A stretch of 8,143 nt of DNA from an uncultured Treponema sp. (GTDB lineage: Bacteria > Spirochaetota > Spirochaetia > Treponematales > Treponemataceae), in NCBI GenBank assembly GCA_937923945.1, contig CALDWC010000144.1, forward strand, positions 1 to 8,143. Reading direction: 5' to 3'. Both the position numbers and the translations under genes were made by a program. This document shows positions 1 to 5,863 of this stretch, one piece after another (position 1 is the stretch's first letter; every line of letters begins with the position of its first letter). Under the pieces are notes generated by a model. The model ran no database searches and was not told the DNA's origin. It saw only the letters and a list, made by a program, of their open reading frames with translations.

Positions 1-8
1 TGCCCGTC

Positions 9-55
9 GAGTTTTGAAAAATTTTACGTACAATTACATGAATTTTTCAAAACTC
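9..55. repeat. Perfect 15-bp inverted repeat (hairpin)
   Basis: The arms at 9-23 (GAGTTTTGAAAAATT) and 41-55 are perfect reverse complements around a 17-nt loop. No T run follows on either strand, so it does not look like an intrinsic terminator. It is the first of several stem-loops in a gene-free stretch. It could be a REP-like element, an RNA stem or part of a decayed mobile repeat; the sequence alone does not decide. Confidence 0.6.
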
Positions 56-78
56 TCAATAAACTAAGGAAAGCCTCT

Positions 79-108
79 AAAAGTTGATGTTTTTAAAAGG
101 CAACTTTT
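79..108. repeat. 8-bp inverted repeat
   Basis: The arms AAAAGTTG (79-86) and CAACTTTT (101-108) pair perfectly around a 14-nt AT-rich loop. The right arm runs into the start of the dispersed repeat at 106. On its own it is a weak signal; it matters only because it sits between two other hairpins. Confidence 0.35.
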
Positions 109-190
109 CAGTGTCCACCTTTAAAATCCATTGTTTCAAAAATGTTCAGAGCCAATTATACTGAACATTGAGAAACAATAAAGGAGATAC
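106..190. repeat. Dispersed intergenic repeat, copy 1 (intact hairpin)
   Basis: Positions 106-150 match 5743-5787 at 41 of 45 bases, and all four differences are transitions. Similarity resumes at 166-190 versus 5792-5815. Inside this copy is a long stem-loop: TTGTTTC (131-137) pairs with 172-178 and AATGTTCAG (141-149) pairs with 161-169, separated by a small internal loop and closed by an 11-nt loop. Both copies lie between genes in the same orientation. The size and structure fit a small MITE-like or REP-like element or a structured RNA family; no transposase or clear target duplication is visible. Confidence 0.6.
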
Positions 191-224
191 TTTTAAGTTT
201 AAAAAACTTGAAAGTCTTTTTTTT
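190..224 (+). terminator. Terminator-like hairpin with T8 tail
   Basis: A 10-bp stem, CTTTTAAGTT (190-199) with AACTTGAAAG (205-214), includes one G-U pair and has a 5-nt loop. It is followed by TC and then eight T residues (217-224). The layout is that of a rho-independent terminator on the plus strand, although the stem is AU-rich and would be weak. It could end transcription from a gene left of the window, or of a small RNA covering the hairpins at 9-178. Confidence 0.5.
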
Positions 225-406
225 ATAAGCGGTGTAGAGTGGTTAATTGAGAAGCCTTATTGCAAAAATATACAAATAAGTCGACAGAACATACATTATA
301 CGAAGTTAAATAAGGTGAGTTTTTCGAGAAATCAAAGCGGTTCAAGTTATATATTTTCTCTTTTCTGATGAAAATTAAATTACGAAAACCAAAAGTTCAT
401 GAAACC
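225..406. other. Gene-free stretch before the trmB end
   Basis: I see no convincing gene, tRNA or strong structure here. A possible plus-strand promoter reads TTGAGA (247-252), 16 nt, TATACA (269-274), but no plausible gene follows it. The trmB operon ends at 407 on the minus strand, and I find no clear intrinsic terminator for it in this stretch. Confidence 0.5.
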
Positions 407-1081
407 TCATAACTGCTTTTTAAATAAAAGTTCAAAAACGGTGCGTCCTGCAGTGACTGCTTTTTTTTCAAAGTTAGTTTGCGGGCGCCATGTTTGTTTT
501 TCTGCAAAGCCGTCATAGCAATTTTGTAAACCGGAAACACGCCGCAGTTCCGCTAATGCAAAGTCCGCATATTCCGCCCAATCGGTTACAAAATAGAGAT
601 AACCGCCCGGAACCAATTTTTCGCACAAAAGCGTTATTTTATCGGCTTGCATGAAGCGGCGTTTGTGATGACGTTTTTTTTGCCACGGGTCGGGAAAAAA
701 GATATGAAAACCGGCAATCGATGACGGCTGAATCATTCGGTTTAAAACTTCCATAGCGTCATTTTCAATAATGCGGATATTTTCAATGCCGTTTGCTTCA
801 ATTTTTGAAAGTAACTTTGCAACACCTGTTTGAAAAACCTCAATTGCAAGATAATTTTTGTCGGGATTTTGAAGCGCAATTTTGGCGGTTGCCTCGCCTG
901 AACCGAACCCGATTTCGACAATCGTATCATGTGTATTTTCGAATACATGAGAAAAATTCAACATTTCATCGTGTAATGCAATACAATATTTCGGAAAAAG
1001 CCGTTCGTAGCAATCTTTTTGATGGGCGGAAACGCGGGCATTCCGCCGCATAAATGTTTTTATCGTAAAATTTTGAGCCAT
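407..1081 (-). CDS. trmB: tRNA (guanine(46)-N7)-methyltransferase TrmB
   Basis: The enzyme transfers a methyl group from S-adenosylmethionine to N7 of G46 in the variable loop of many tRNAs; it is cytosolic. The 224-aa length is normal for bacterial TrmB. Family motifs appear in order: the SAM-binding loop VEIGFGSGE at residues 55-63, the acidic IEV after the second strand at 80-82, FFPDPW at 128-133 followed by the basic stretch KKRHHKRR at 135-142, TDW at 166-168, and RPQTNFE at 199-205. In many relatives the last motif reads TKFE, so an Asn replaces the usual Lys. The ATG at 1081 follows an AAAAAGG-type ribosome site and lies 14 nt after the stop of the lipoprotein gene, so it is probably the last gene of the operon starting at 2954. 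Identification is by motif and firm. Confidence 0.95.
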   Translation of the reverse strand: MAQNFTIKTFMRRNARVSAHQKDCYERLFPKYCIALHDEMLNFSHVFENTHDTIVEIGFGSGEATAKIALQNPDKNYLAIEVFQTGVAKLLSKIEANGIENIRIIENDAMEVLNRMIQPSSIAGFHIFFPDPWQKKRHHKRRFMQADKITLLCEKLVPGGYLYFVTDWAEYADFALAELRRVSGLQNCYDGFAEKQTWRPQTNFEKKAVTAGRTVFELLFKKQL

Positions 1082-1095
1082 TGGTGTACCTTTTT

Positions 1096-1770
1096 TTAGT
1101 TTTTGAGTTCTAATACTTGAGATAAAAATTCGGTTTCGCCGATTTCAAATAAAAACTGCACGTAGTGTGCATCCTTGTGGTCGCTGATTATCGTGTCAAG
1201 CGGTATATGGGAAAAATCAGTCGTTTTTATTTCGGAAACAAAAATAGGCTGCTGATCCGCTCCCGATAAAATAACGGAACATTTTTGTATCGTTTCGTTG
1301 GTTGTTAATTCCGCTTCGTTTTTTGATAATGCAATTTTTACAGGGAATTTTGTTTCCGTCAGATTTGAATTTTTGATAAAAAATGTTTTCACTTTTGTTT
1401 CACCGTTTAATTTTGAAATTGAAACAAGATACTCCCCTTCCAAAATTTTTCCTGCGGGAAAAGCCATTTTATTGGTGCCGGCTAAAAAAGTATATTCGTC
1501 GAATGAATTATTTTTAAAAAAAGCACACCGCTCACTCGGTAAATTCCACGTTACGCCGGTCGCTTTGTGTACAACAGTGATTTGATCGAAATCGTTTTGG
1601 CCCGCTTTATTAGTATAAGATAAAAAGAGCGAAAGCCGCGGACTAACGGCGTCCTCCTCACCGGCTTGGACGAACATGAGCCGTGCATAAACGGTACGCG
1701 GCTCCAGTGCACTTTGTGAGCAGGAAACCGCAAGGACGCTACAAAACAGCAAAAAAAAGCATTTTCGCAT
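1096..1770 (-). CDS. Putative lipoprotein, function unknown
   Basis: I do not recognise a family. The N-terminus, read from the ATG at 1770 (MRKCFFLLFCSVLAVSC), is a short lipoprotein signal peptide: two basic residues, a hydrophobic core, then LAVSC with the lipidated Cys at residue 17. The lipobox is relaxed (Ala at -3), as spirochaetes allow. The mature part, about 208 aa, is rich in alternating hydrophobic residues and looks mostly beta-stranded. An in-frame ATG at 1794 would add eight residues (MSGWGRER) and overlap the upstream stop codon by 1 nt (TAATG). I prefer 1770 because GGGTAGGGA sits 4 nt before it and the signal peptide becomes conventional; coupled starting at 1794 remains possible. 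It lies between the 386-aa gene and trmB in one operon. It would act as a membrane-anchored periplasmic or surface protein; its role is unknown. Confidence 0.75.
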   Translation of the reverse strand: MRKCFFLLFCSVLAVSCSQSALEPRTVYARLMFVQAGEEDAVSPRLSLFLSYTNKAGQNDFDQITVVHKATGVTWNLPSERCAFFKNNSFDEYTFLAGTNKMAFPAGKILEGEYLVSISKLNGETKVKTFFIKNSNLTETKFPVKIALSKNEAELTTNETIQKCSVILSGADQQPIFVSEIKTTDFSHIPLDTIISDHKDAHYVQFLFEIGETEFLSQVLELKN

Positions 1771-1793
1771 ACGTTCCCTACCCCAACCGCTCA

Positions 1794-2954
1794 TTAAAAC
1801 ATAAATGACAAATTAATAACGGCAAGGTCGGAATTTTGAAATTTACTGGCACTTGACTCAAAGCGAACGTTGACTTGTTCGCAGGCATCACTTAAATACG
1901 AAATATAGTACATACCCAAACTTGAATCTTGCCCTTCCGGTAAATCCTTATAAAAATCAATGAGCGAATTTTCGCCGACATTGGAGTTTTTTACATCGTT
2001 GAGGTTTTCGCGGACTGCATCGGATTTTTCATTTTTGCTGTAAATCGTTATTTGCAGTTTTCCGCTGGTACCAATGGAAGCACTACTTGAGCCGCCGATT
2101 TTCCATGACAAAAATACGAGTTCTTGTCGGCGTTCCAATTCGGCAACCAAACGGCGACGAATCGTCGGGTCGAGCAATGCATCTTGCTGGTTGGTTAATT
2201 CGGGAAACAAGCGTTTCGCTTCATTACGTAAGTTTAAGTTTTCCGCACTGATAATCAGCTCCATCAACATCAGCGAAATGTATTCGGCAATTTTCGTTTT
2301 ATCCATATATTCCACTAAACCGGTACGCAGCGTTTTTAAAATAGTTTCGGAATCGGGACTTTCTTGAATCTTCGGTAAAATAAACCACGTAAAGGGACGA
2401 AGATTATTTAAAAATTTTTCACTTAAAAAGATTTGGATATTTTTTTCTTCCGGTGACAACTGAGAATTTTTTAAAATAAAATTAGTGAGCGGTTCCAGAA
2501 TTTTTTGTTTTGTTTTATTAATGTTCGCTTCGCTTCGTTCCAAAAACTTTGCCAACAATTTTTCATTAATATGCGTTTTATCATCAATAATATTCGCGGG
2601 ATTCATACGGTTCCATTTTTTTATCACCGGCGAATTAATCAGCTCATTAAAAATAAACGCATCATACTGACGGTACAATACGGAGTACACAATGAGCTTT
2701 GATAAATCCATGATTTCCTGTCGTGAAGAAACAAACTCTGACTTTGAAATTTCCAACTTGGAAACATAACCGGCAAGCAAAAGACGCTGAATTGTTGCTG
2801 GCTGAACTTTATCAAGGAAAATACCGTATTCTTCAACATCGCCTGCGAGCTTAAAACGTATCAGTTTTGTGCCTTTTCGTATAAAAAATGATGAACCTTC
2901 CTGCGTTAAAACCAATTTTAACGGAACCTCAAGTAACTTCTTTTTTGCCGCCAT
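1794..2954 (-). CDS. Conserved hypothetical protein, possible degenerate GHKL-like C-terminus
   Basis: This 386-aa protein has no signal peptide or obvious membrane segment, so it is probably cytosolic. Residues 1-80 look beta-rich and about 80-280 are helical. The C-terminal part resembles, by eye, the order of motifs in GHKL ATPases: MELIISAENLN at 231-241 recalls an N-box (E232, with Ser rather than Asn at 236), GKLQITIYSKN at 298-308 recalls the strand before the G1 box, and SSLGMYYISYLSDACEQ at 344-360 recalls the G2 box, ending in a hydrophobic strand (LAVINLSFMF). No catalytic histidine domain or clear DxGxG is visible, so any kinase or ATPase activity is doubtful. The ATG at 2954 has AGGA 5 nt upstream and a strong promoter about 40 nt upstream. 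It heads the operon with the lipoprotein (1-nt overlap) and trmB. The GHKL link is inference; that the gene is real is not in doubt. Confidence 0.8.
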   Translation of the reverse strand: MAAKKKLLEVPLKLVLTQEGSSFFIRKGTKLIRFKLAGDVEEYGIFLDKVQPATIQRLLLAGYVSKLEISKSEFVSSRQEIMDLSKLIVYSVLYRQYDAFIFNELINSPVIKKWNRMNPANIIDDKTHINEKLLAKFLERSEANINKTKQKILEPLTNFILKNSQLSPEEKNIQIFLSEKFLNNLRPFTWFILPKIQESPDSETILKTLRTGLVEYMDKTKIAEYISLMLMELIISAENLNLRNEAKRLFPELTNQQDALLDPTIRRRLVAELERRQELVFLSWKIGGSSSASIGTSGKLQITIYSKNEKSDAVRENLNDVKNSNVGENSLIDFYKDLPEGQDSSLGMYYISYLSDACEQVNVRFESSASKFQNSDLAVINLSFMF

Positions 2955-2965
2955 AAATTCCTACA

Positions 2966-2990
2966 ACCGATCCCTTTCCATAGTATCGGT
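2966..2990. promoter_or_regulatory. Dyad in the promoter-leader of the trmB operon
   Basis: ACCGAT (2966-2971) and ATCGGT (2985-2990) are perfect inverted repeats 13 nt apart. They lie between the -10 element (2993-2998) and the ribosome binding site of the gene starting at 2954. The site could be an operator overlapping the transcription start or a small leader hairpin. Chance occurrence is possible for a 6-bp dyad. Confidence 0.25.
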
Positions 2991-2992
2991 AT

Positions 2993-3021
2993 ATTATACC
3001 AGAAAGTTAAATATTAGACAA
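2993..3021 (-). promoter_or_regulatory. Sigma70-type promoter for the trmB operon
   Basis: On the minus strand the sequence reads TTGTCT (3021-3016), a 17-nt spacer, then a perfect TATAAT (2998-2993), preceded by TGG as an extended -10. The predicted start near 2986 leaves a leader of roughly 30 nt before the ATG at 2954, with room for the visible AGGA ribosome site. It is a conventional contrast to the near-zero leaders elsewhere in the window. Confidence 0.7.
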
Positions 3022-3080
3022 GTATTCTCATTTGTTTTATATAAAATAGCCATAAATTTCTAAAACACGGATTGGATATC

Positions 3081-3108
3081 TTGAATTTATTTTCCATTGT
3101 ACTATAAT
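3081..3108 (+). promoter_or_regulatory. Promoter abutting the OPT transporter start
   Basis: TTGAAT (3081-3086), a 16-nt spacer and a perfect TATAAT (3103-3108) lie 8 nt upstream of the ATG at 3117. Transcription would begin at or within about 3 nt of that ATG, giving a leaderless or nearly leaderless mRNA. No Shine-Dalgarno fits in the gap. It is divergent from the trmB-operon promoter. Confidence 0.65.
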
Positions 3109-3116
3109 TCATCACT

Positions 3117-4751
3117 ATGATGAAATGTAAACAGGTAACTGTGAGAGCTTTGGTGCTCTCCGCGTTCGGTTCTCTTTTGATAACCGCAAGTTCAATGTAT
3201 GTCGCCCTCAGAATGAGTGCACTTCCCTGGCCGACTATTTTTGTGTCGATTCTATCACTCGCTGTGATTAAGCTTTTTAAAAACGGTAACTTACATGAAG
3301 TCAACGTTGCCCAAACCGGTATGTCAAGCGGTGCGATGGTTGCCGGCGGCGTCGCTTTTACGATTCCCGGTTTATGGATTTCCGGTACCTTTGAAAATTT
3401 TGACAAAGCAACGATGACGTGGCAAAGTTGGGCATTGCCGAAATTTTTTCCTATTTTATTTGCCTGCATAGCAGGTACTCTTGCAGGAACGGCGCTTTGC
3501 TATATCTGCCGCAAAAAATTTATTGAAAAAGATGCTCTTCCCTTCCCTATCGGGACTGCCGCAACCGAAACTCTCAAAGCCGGCGATGAAGGCGGCAAAA
3601 AATCCCTTCTCCTGTTCGTTACTATGGGAATTGTTTCTATTTTTACCGTGCTGCGCGATTTACCGATTTTTAAGGGGAAACCGCTCATTCCGCAAGGTTT
3701 TGCAACAAAAATAAAAGGTATTCCGCTTGAATTTGCTAACTATCCGATGGCGGTTGGTATCGGCTACATCATCGGGTTTGTCCCCTGCATGTGGTGGCTT
3801 TTGGGCGGTTTAACCGCTCATGTATTGTTTGCAAGTTTCGGCGTTCAAAACGGTACTTTTGAGTCGGCTGCTGCGGCGGGAGGATTCAGCCTATCCGTTG
3901 CGGTTGGCTTAATGGTCGGCTCCGGCGCAGGCATTCTGGTAAACTTTATTCGCCAAACAATTGAGAACAATAAAAAAGCGAAAACCGCAACGGGAACGGA
4001 AACTGCCGGTAAACGCGAACGATTCTTTTTAATTGTCGCAGCTCTTGGCGCCTTTGCTTTTACGCTCATTGCGCGCATACCGCTCATTCCGTCTTTGCTC
4101 ACCATTATCGGTGTCGCATTCGCCTGTTATATGAGTGCAAACATCACCGGACAAACGGGCATTAACCCGATGGAGATTTTTGCAATTTTGGTAATTCTTG
4201 CTGTCCGCATTTTTGTACCGGTTGACACGCAAACCTGTTTTTTTATCGCCTGCGTTACGGCGGTAGCGTGCGGTTTTGCAGGAGATATGCTGAATGACTA
4301 CAAAACCGGTTTTGATCTCGGCACGGACGCCGCTGCGCAAACAATATCCCAAATCGTCGGTGCACTTATCGGCTGCATCGTGTCTGCCGTTGCGGTGCTC
4401 GCCATTATTGCCCAATACGGCGGTGTTGGCGGCTCGTCCGGCTTAAGTGCCGTACAAGCACACACCGTTACGTCAATGATCGGCGGCATCGGCAATCCGA
4501 TCGTTTTCACAACGGCAGCGTTTTTAGGCTTGGTACTGTATTTATCGTCAATTCCGGCGATGATTTTCGGTATCGGTATGTTGTTGCCGCTCGGAATGTC
4601 AACCGCAATTTTTACCGGTGGTCTTATTTCGTTCATCGTACAACGCTTACACAAAGACACCGTCAACGGACAAATCATCGGTGCGGGGCTTCTCGGCGGC
4701 GAAGGCTTAACGGCAACCGTTATCGCAATCATTCAAATGTTTTTGCATTAA
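3117..4751 (+). CDS. OPT-family oligopeptide transporter
   Basis: This 544-aa polytopic inner-membrane protein belongs to the prokaryotic oligopeptide transporter (OPT) family, whose members are secondary transporters of small peptides or metal complexes, probably proton-coupled. Visible family features are VTVRALVLSAFGSLLITASS at the first membrane segment, the conserved LPFPIGTAATETLKAGDEGG at 141-160, GFAGDMLNDYKTGFDLGTDA at 386-405 and NGQIIGAGLLGGEGLTATVI at 517-536. More than a dozen hydrophobic segments are spread along the chain. The Lys-rich loop around 283-301 is probably cytoplasmic. Length is slightly under the usual 550-650 aa. Two ATG codons (3117, 3120) are possible; neither has a ribosome site, and a -10 element ends 8 nt before the first. 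A GTG at 3141 with AGG upstream is an alternative start, but it would trim family-like N-terminal residues. The substrate cannot be told. It appears monocistronic. Confidence 0.9.
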   Translation: MMKCKQVTVRALVLSAFGSLLITASSMYVALRMSALPWPTIFVSILSLAVIKLFKNGNLHEVNVAQTGMSSGAMVAGGVAFTIPGLWISGTFENFDKATMTWQSWALPKFFPILFACIAGTLAGTALCYICRKKFIEKDALPFPIGTAATETLKAGDEGGKKSLLLFVTMGIVSIFTVLRDLPIFKGKPLIPQGFATKIKGIPLEFANYPMAVGIGYIIGFVPCMWWLLGGLTAHVLFASFGVQNGTFESAAAAGGFSLSVAVGLMVGSGAGILVNFIRQTIENNKKAKTATGTETAGKRERFFLIVAALGAFAFTLIARIPLIPSLLTIIGVAFACYMSANITGQTGINPMEIFAILVILAVRIFVPVDTQTCFFIACVTAVACGFAGDMLNDYKTGFDLGTDAAAQTISQIVGALIGCIVSAVAVLAIIAQYGGVGGSSGLSAVQAHTVTSMIGGIGNPIVFTTAAFLGLVLYLSSIPAMIFGIGMLLPLGMSTAIFTGGLISFIVQRLHKDTVNGQIIGAGLLGGEGLTATVIAIIQMFLH

Positions 4752-4961
4752 ATATATGACACACCGAATGTGGTTTTTGCTTTACTTTTCTTGAGGCAAA
4801 AGTCGCAAAGAAACGCCCGCCGCTTTCCCGAAAAAAGCGGTAACCGAAACATGAGCGGCGGGCGGCGTTTTAACGGCAAAAGAGTTTTCCCGCACTGCAA
4901 TGTTCGGTTCCACTTACCAAAAAAATTTTTGCTTTTTTCCCGTAAAGTTATGCCCTCGAAA
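4752..4961. repeat. Structured convergent intergenic region, candidate dispersed repeat
   Basis: The gap between the OPT stop and the DUF2334 stop contains nested inverted repeats. Hairpin A: TTTGC (4776-4780) with 4805-4809, and ACTTTT (4784-4789) with 4798-4803. Hairpin B: CGCCCGCCGCT (4814-4824) pairs perfectly with 4854-4864. A competing hairpin uses CCGCTT (4820-4825) with AAGCGG (4835-4840), so the two cannot form together. A further bulged dyad pairs 4842-4852 with 4900-4909. The region may act as a two-way transcription stop, but T runs are short, and the pattern also resembles a multicopy intergenic repeat. A plus-strand open frame through it is basic and low in complexity and I do not regard it as a gene. 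Confidence 0.5.
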
Positions 4962-5687
4962 TCATCGCGTTTTCATTGCTCTTCTGGCAAAGTATGCCCG
5001 TGCAATGAGCCGGTCATACAGCGATTTTCGCCGTTGTTTTAACGGGAGTTTTTCATGCTGTTTTAAACACAAATGATAATTTTCTTTTAAAAATATTTCC
5101 AGTGCTTCAAAATCTTTTCCCGTCATGGTATTCGGGTGAAGCGCAATCGTCGTAAAGCGGAATGGAAGCGTGCGGCATTTTCCCGACTGCACCGGCATAA
5201 AATAAAACCCATCGGTAAAATAGATGTCATTTGCAAGTGTGTCGGAAATAACGCGAATTGGCGTTTCTTCCTTAAGTGCCTGCAGCGTATTTTTATCAAA
5301 CGTGTGAGACGGTGCAAAAAAAGCAATCGGTTTAATTCCGTGACTTTGTAAAATGCCGTAACCGGAACGGATTTTTTCTTTTTGTGCTTGCAGCGTTAAA
5401 CCTGCAAATTCGGAACGCTTTTGTATCGGGTTTATACCGCCTGAATCGGTTACATAAACATGATCAAAACCGTGCAGCGCACATAGCATGCCCGACTCTT
5501 GCCACTGCAGCGCAGTTTCCCAAAAATGCTCATCTTCGGGATACACGCCGACAAATTCGTTTGATGCACAGTGCGGAATTACGCCGATGAGTGCCGTCAC
5601 GGAAAAACTCTTTAAAAGTGAAATCACTCTTTCCCAGTTTTCTTGATTGCAGTATTCACACGCATCATCCAATCGAATTAAATACAT
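4962..5687 (-). CDS. DUF2334 polysaccharide deacetylase-like protein
   Basis: This 241-aa protein fits the DUF2334 branch of the NodB-fold carbohydrate esterases, metal-dependent enzymes that remove N- or O-acyl groups from sugars. Motifs in order: the acidic pair RLDDA at residues 5-9 (D7, D8), the metal-binding ALHGFDH at 70-76 (H72, H76), FFAPSH at 123-128, and ALHPN at 182-186 (H184), which probably supplies the second active-site histidine. The set of NodB-type residues appears complete, so activity is plausible. There is no signal peptide, so it would act in the cytoplasm on a precursor. The length is normal for a single-domain member; the last 25 residues are basic. The ATG at 5687 is fixed by an AGGAG box 8 nt upstream. 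Neighbours (FemAB-like transferase, GT25) point to surface-glycan assembly. The substrate is unknown. Confidence 0.85.
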   Translation of the reverse strand: MYLIRLDDACEYCNQENWERVISLLKSFSVTALIGVIPHCASNEFVGVYPEDEHFWETALQWQESGMLCALHGFDHVYVTDSGGINPIQKRSEFAGLTLQAQKEKIRSGYGILQSHGIKPIAFFAPSHTFDKNTLQALKEETPIRVISDTLANDIYFTDGFYFMPVQSGKCRTLPFRFTTIALHPNTMTGKDFEALEIFLKENYHLCLKQHEKLPLKQRRKSLYDRLIARAYFARRAMKTR

Positions 5688-5695
5688 ACACTTAA

Positions 5696-5700
5696 CTCCT
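5696..5700 (-). promoter_or_regulatory. Strong Shine-Dalgarno (AGGAG)
   Basis: AGGAG on the minus strand lies 8 nt before the ATG at 5687 and decides that start. Its presence shows that this genome uses ordinary ribosome sites, in contrast to the neighbouring genes starting at 6580 and 8044. Confidence 0.7.
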
Positions 5701-5715
5701 AATAAGAGACACTGA

Positions 5716-5735
5716 TTAATTCAATCGAGAATTAA
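5716..5735. promoter_or_regulatory. Operator-like dyad upstream of the DUF2334 gene
   Basis: TTAATTC (5716-5722) and GAATTAA (5729-5735) are a perfect 7-bp inverted repeat with a 6-nt spacer, 28 nt upstream of the ATG at 5687. The 20-bp symmetric layout is typical of helix-turn-helix repressor sites. I could not find a convincing promoter beside it, so regulation is conjecture; the AT-rich arms make chance plausible. Confidence 0.3.
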
Positions 5736-5742
5736 GGTCGTC

Positions 5743-5815
5743 TTTCAGTGCCCGCCTTTAAAATCTGTTGTTTCAAAAATGTTCAGATACTCATTGAGAA
5801 CAATACTGAAGATAC
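5743..5815. repeat. Dispersed intergenic repeat, copy 2 (hairpin shortened)
   Basis: Positions 5743-5787 match 106-150 at 41 of 45 bases, and 5792-5815 match 166-190 with a small indel. Compared with copy 1, the 15-nt loop and inner-arm segment (151-165) is reduced to 4 nt (5788-5791), so the long stem is largely lost; a weaker pairing of 5768-5781 with 5792-5803 remains. It lies between the FemAB-like gene and the DUF2334 gene. Confidence 0.6.
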
Positions 5816-5863
5816 CTTACTTCATCTTGTCTTCGATTATTACAAATAACCATTATAAAATTT

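Noticed and set aside
9..55. Perfect inverted repeat considered as an intrinsic terminator
   Set aside because: No T run follows the stem on either strand.
168..368. Plus-strand 66-codon frame starting with TTG
   Set aside because: It starts inside the right arm of the repeat hairpin, runs through the terminator-like stem and T run, has no ribosome site and no recognisable motif.
3014..3469. Minus-strand 151-codon frame
   Set aside because: It is antisense to the start of the OPT gene and crosses the divergent promoter region; its composition has no domain-like motif.
4029..4732. Two minus-strand frames (128 and 144 codons)
   Set aside because: Both lie fully opposite the OPT coding sequence, whose family motifs are clear; they are shadows of a GC-richer gene.
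4770..5042. Plus-strand 90-codon frame in the region between OPT and DUF2334
   Set aside because: It is rich in Arg, Lys and Ser, runs through the nested GC-rich hairpins and into the antisense of the DUF2334 gene; it looks like translated repeat, not a protein.
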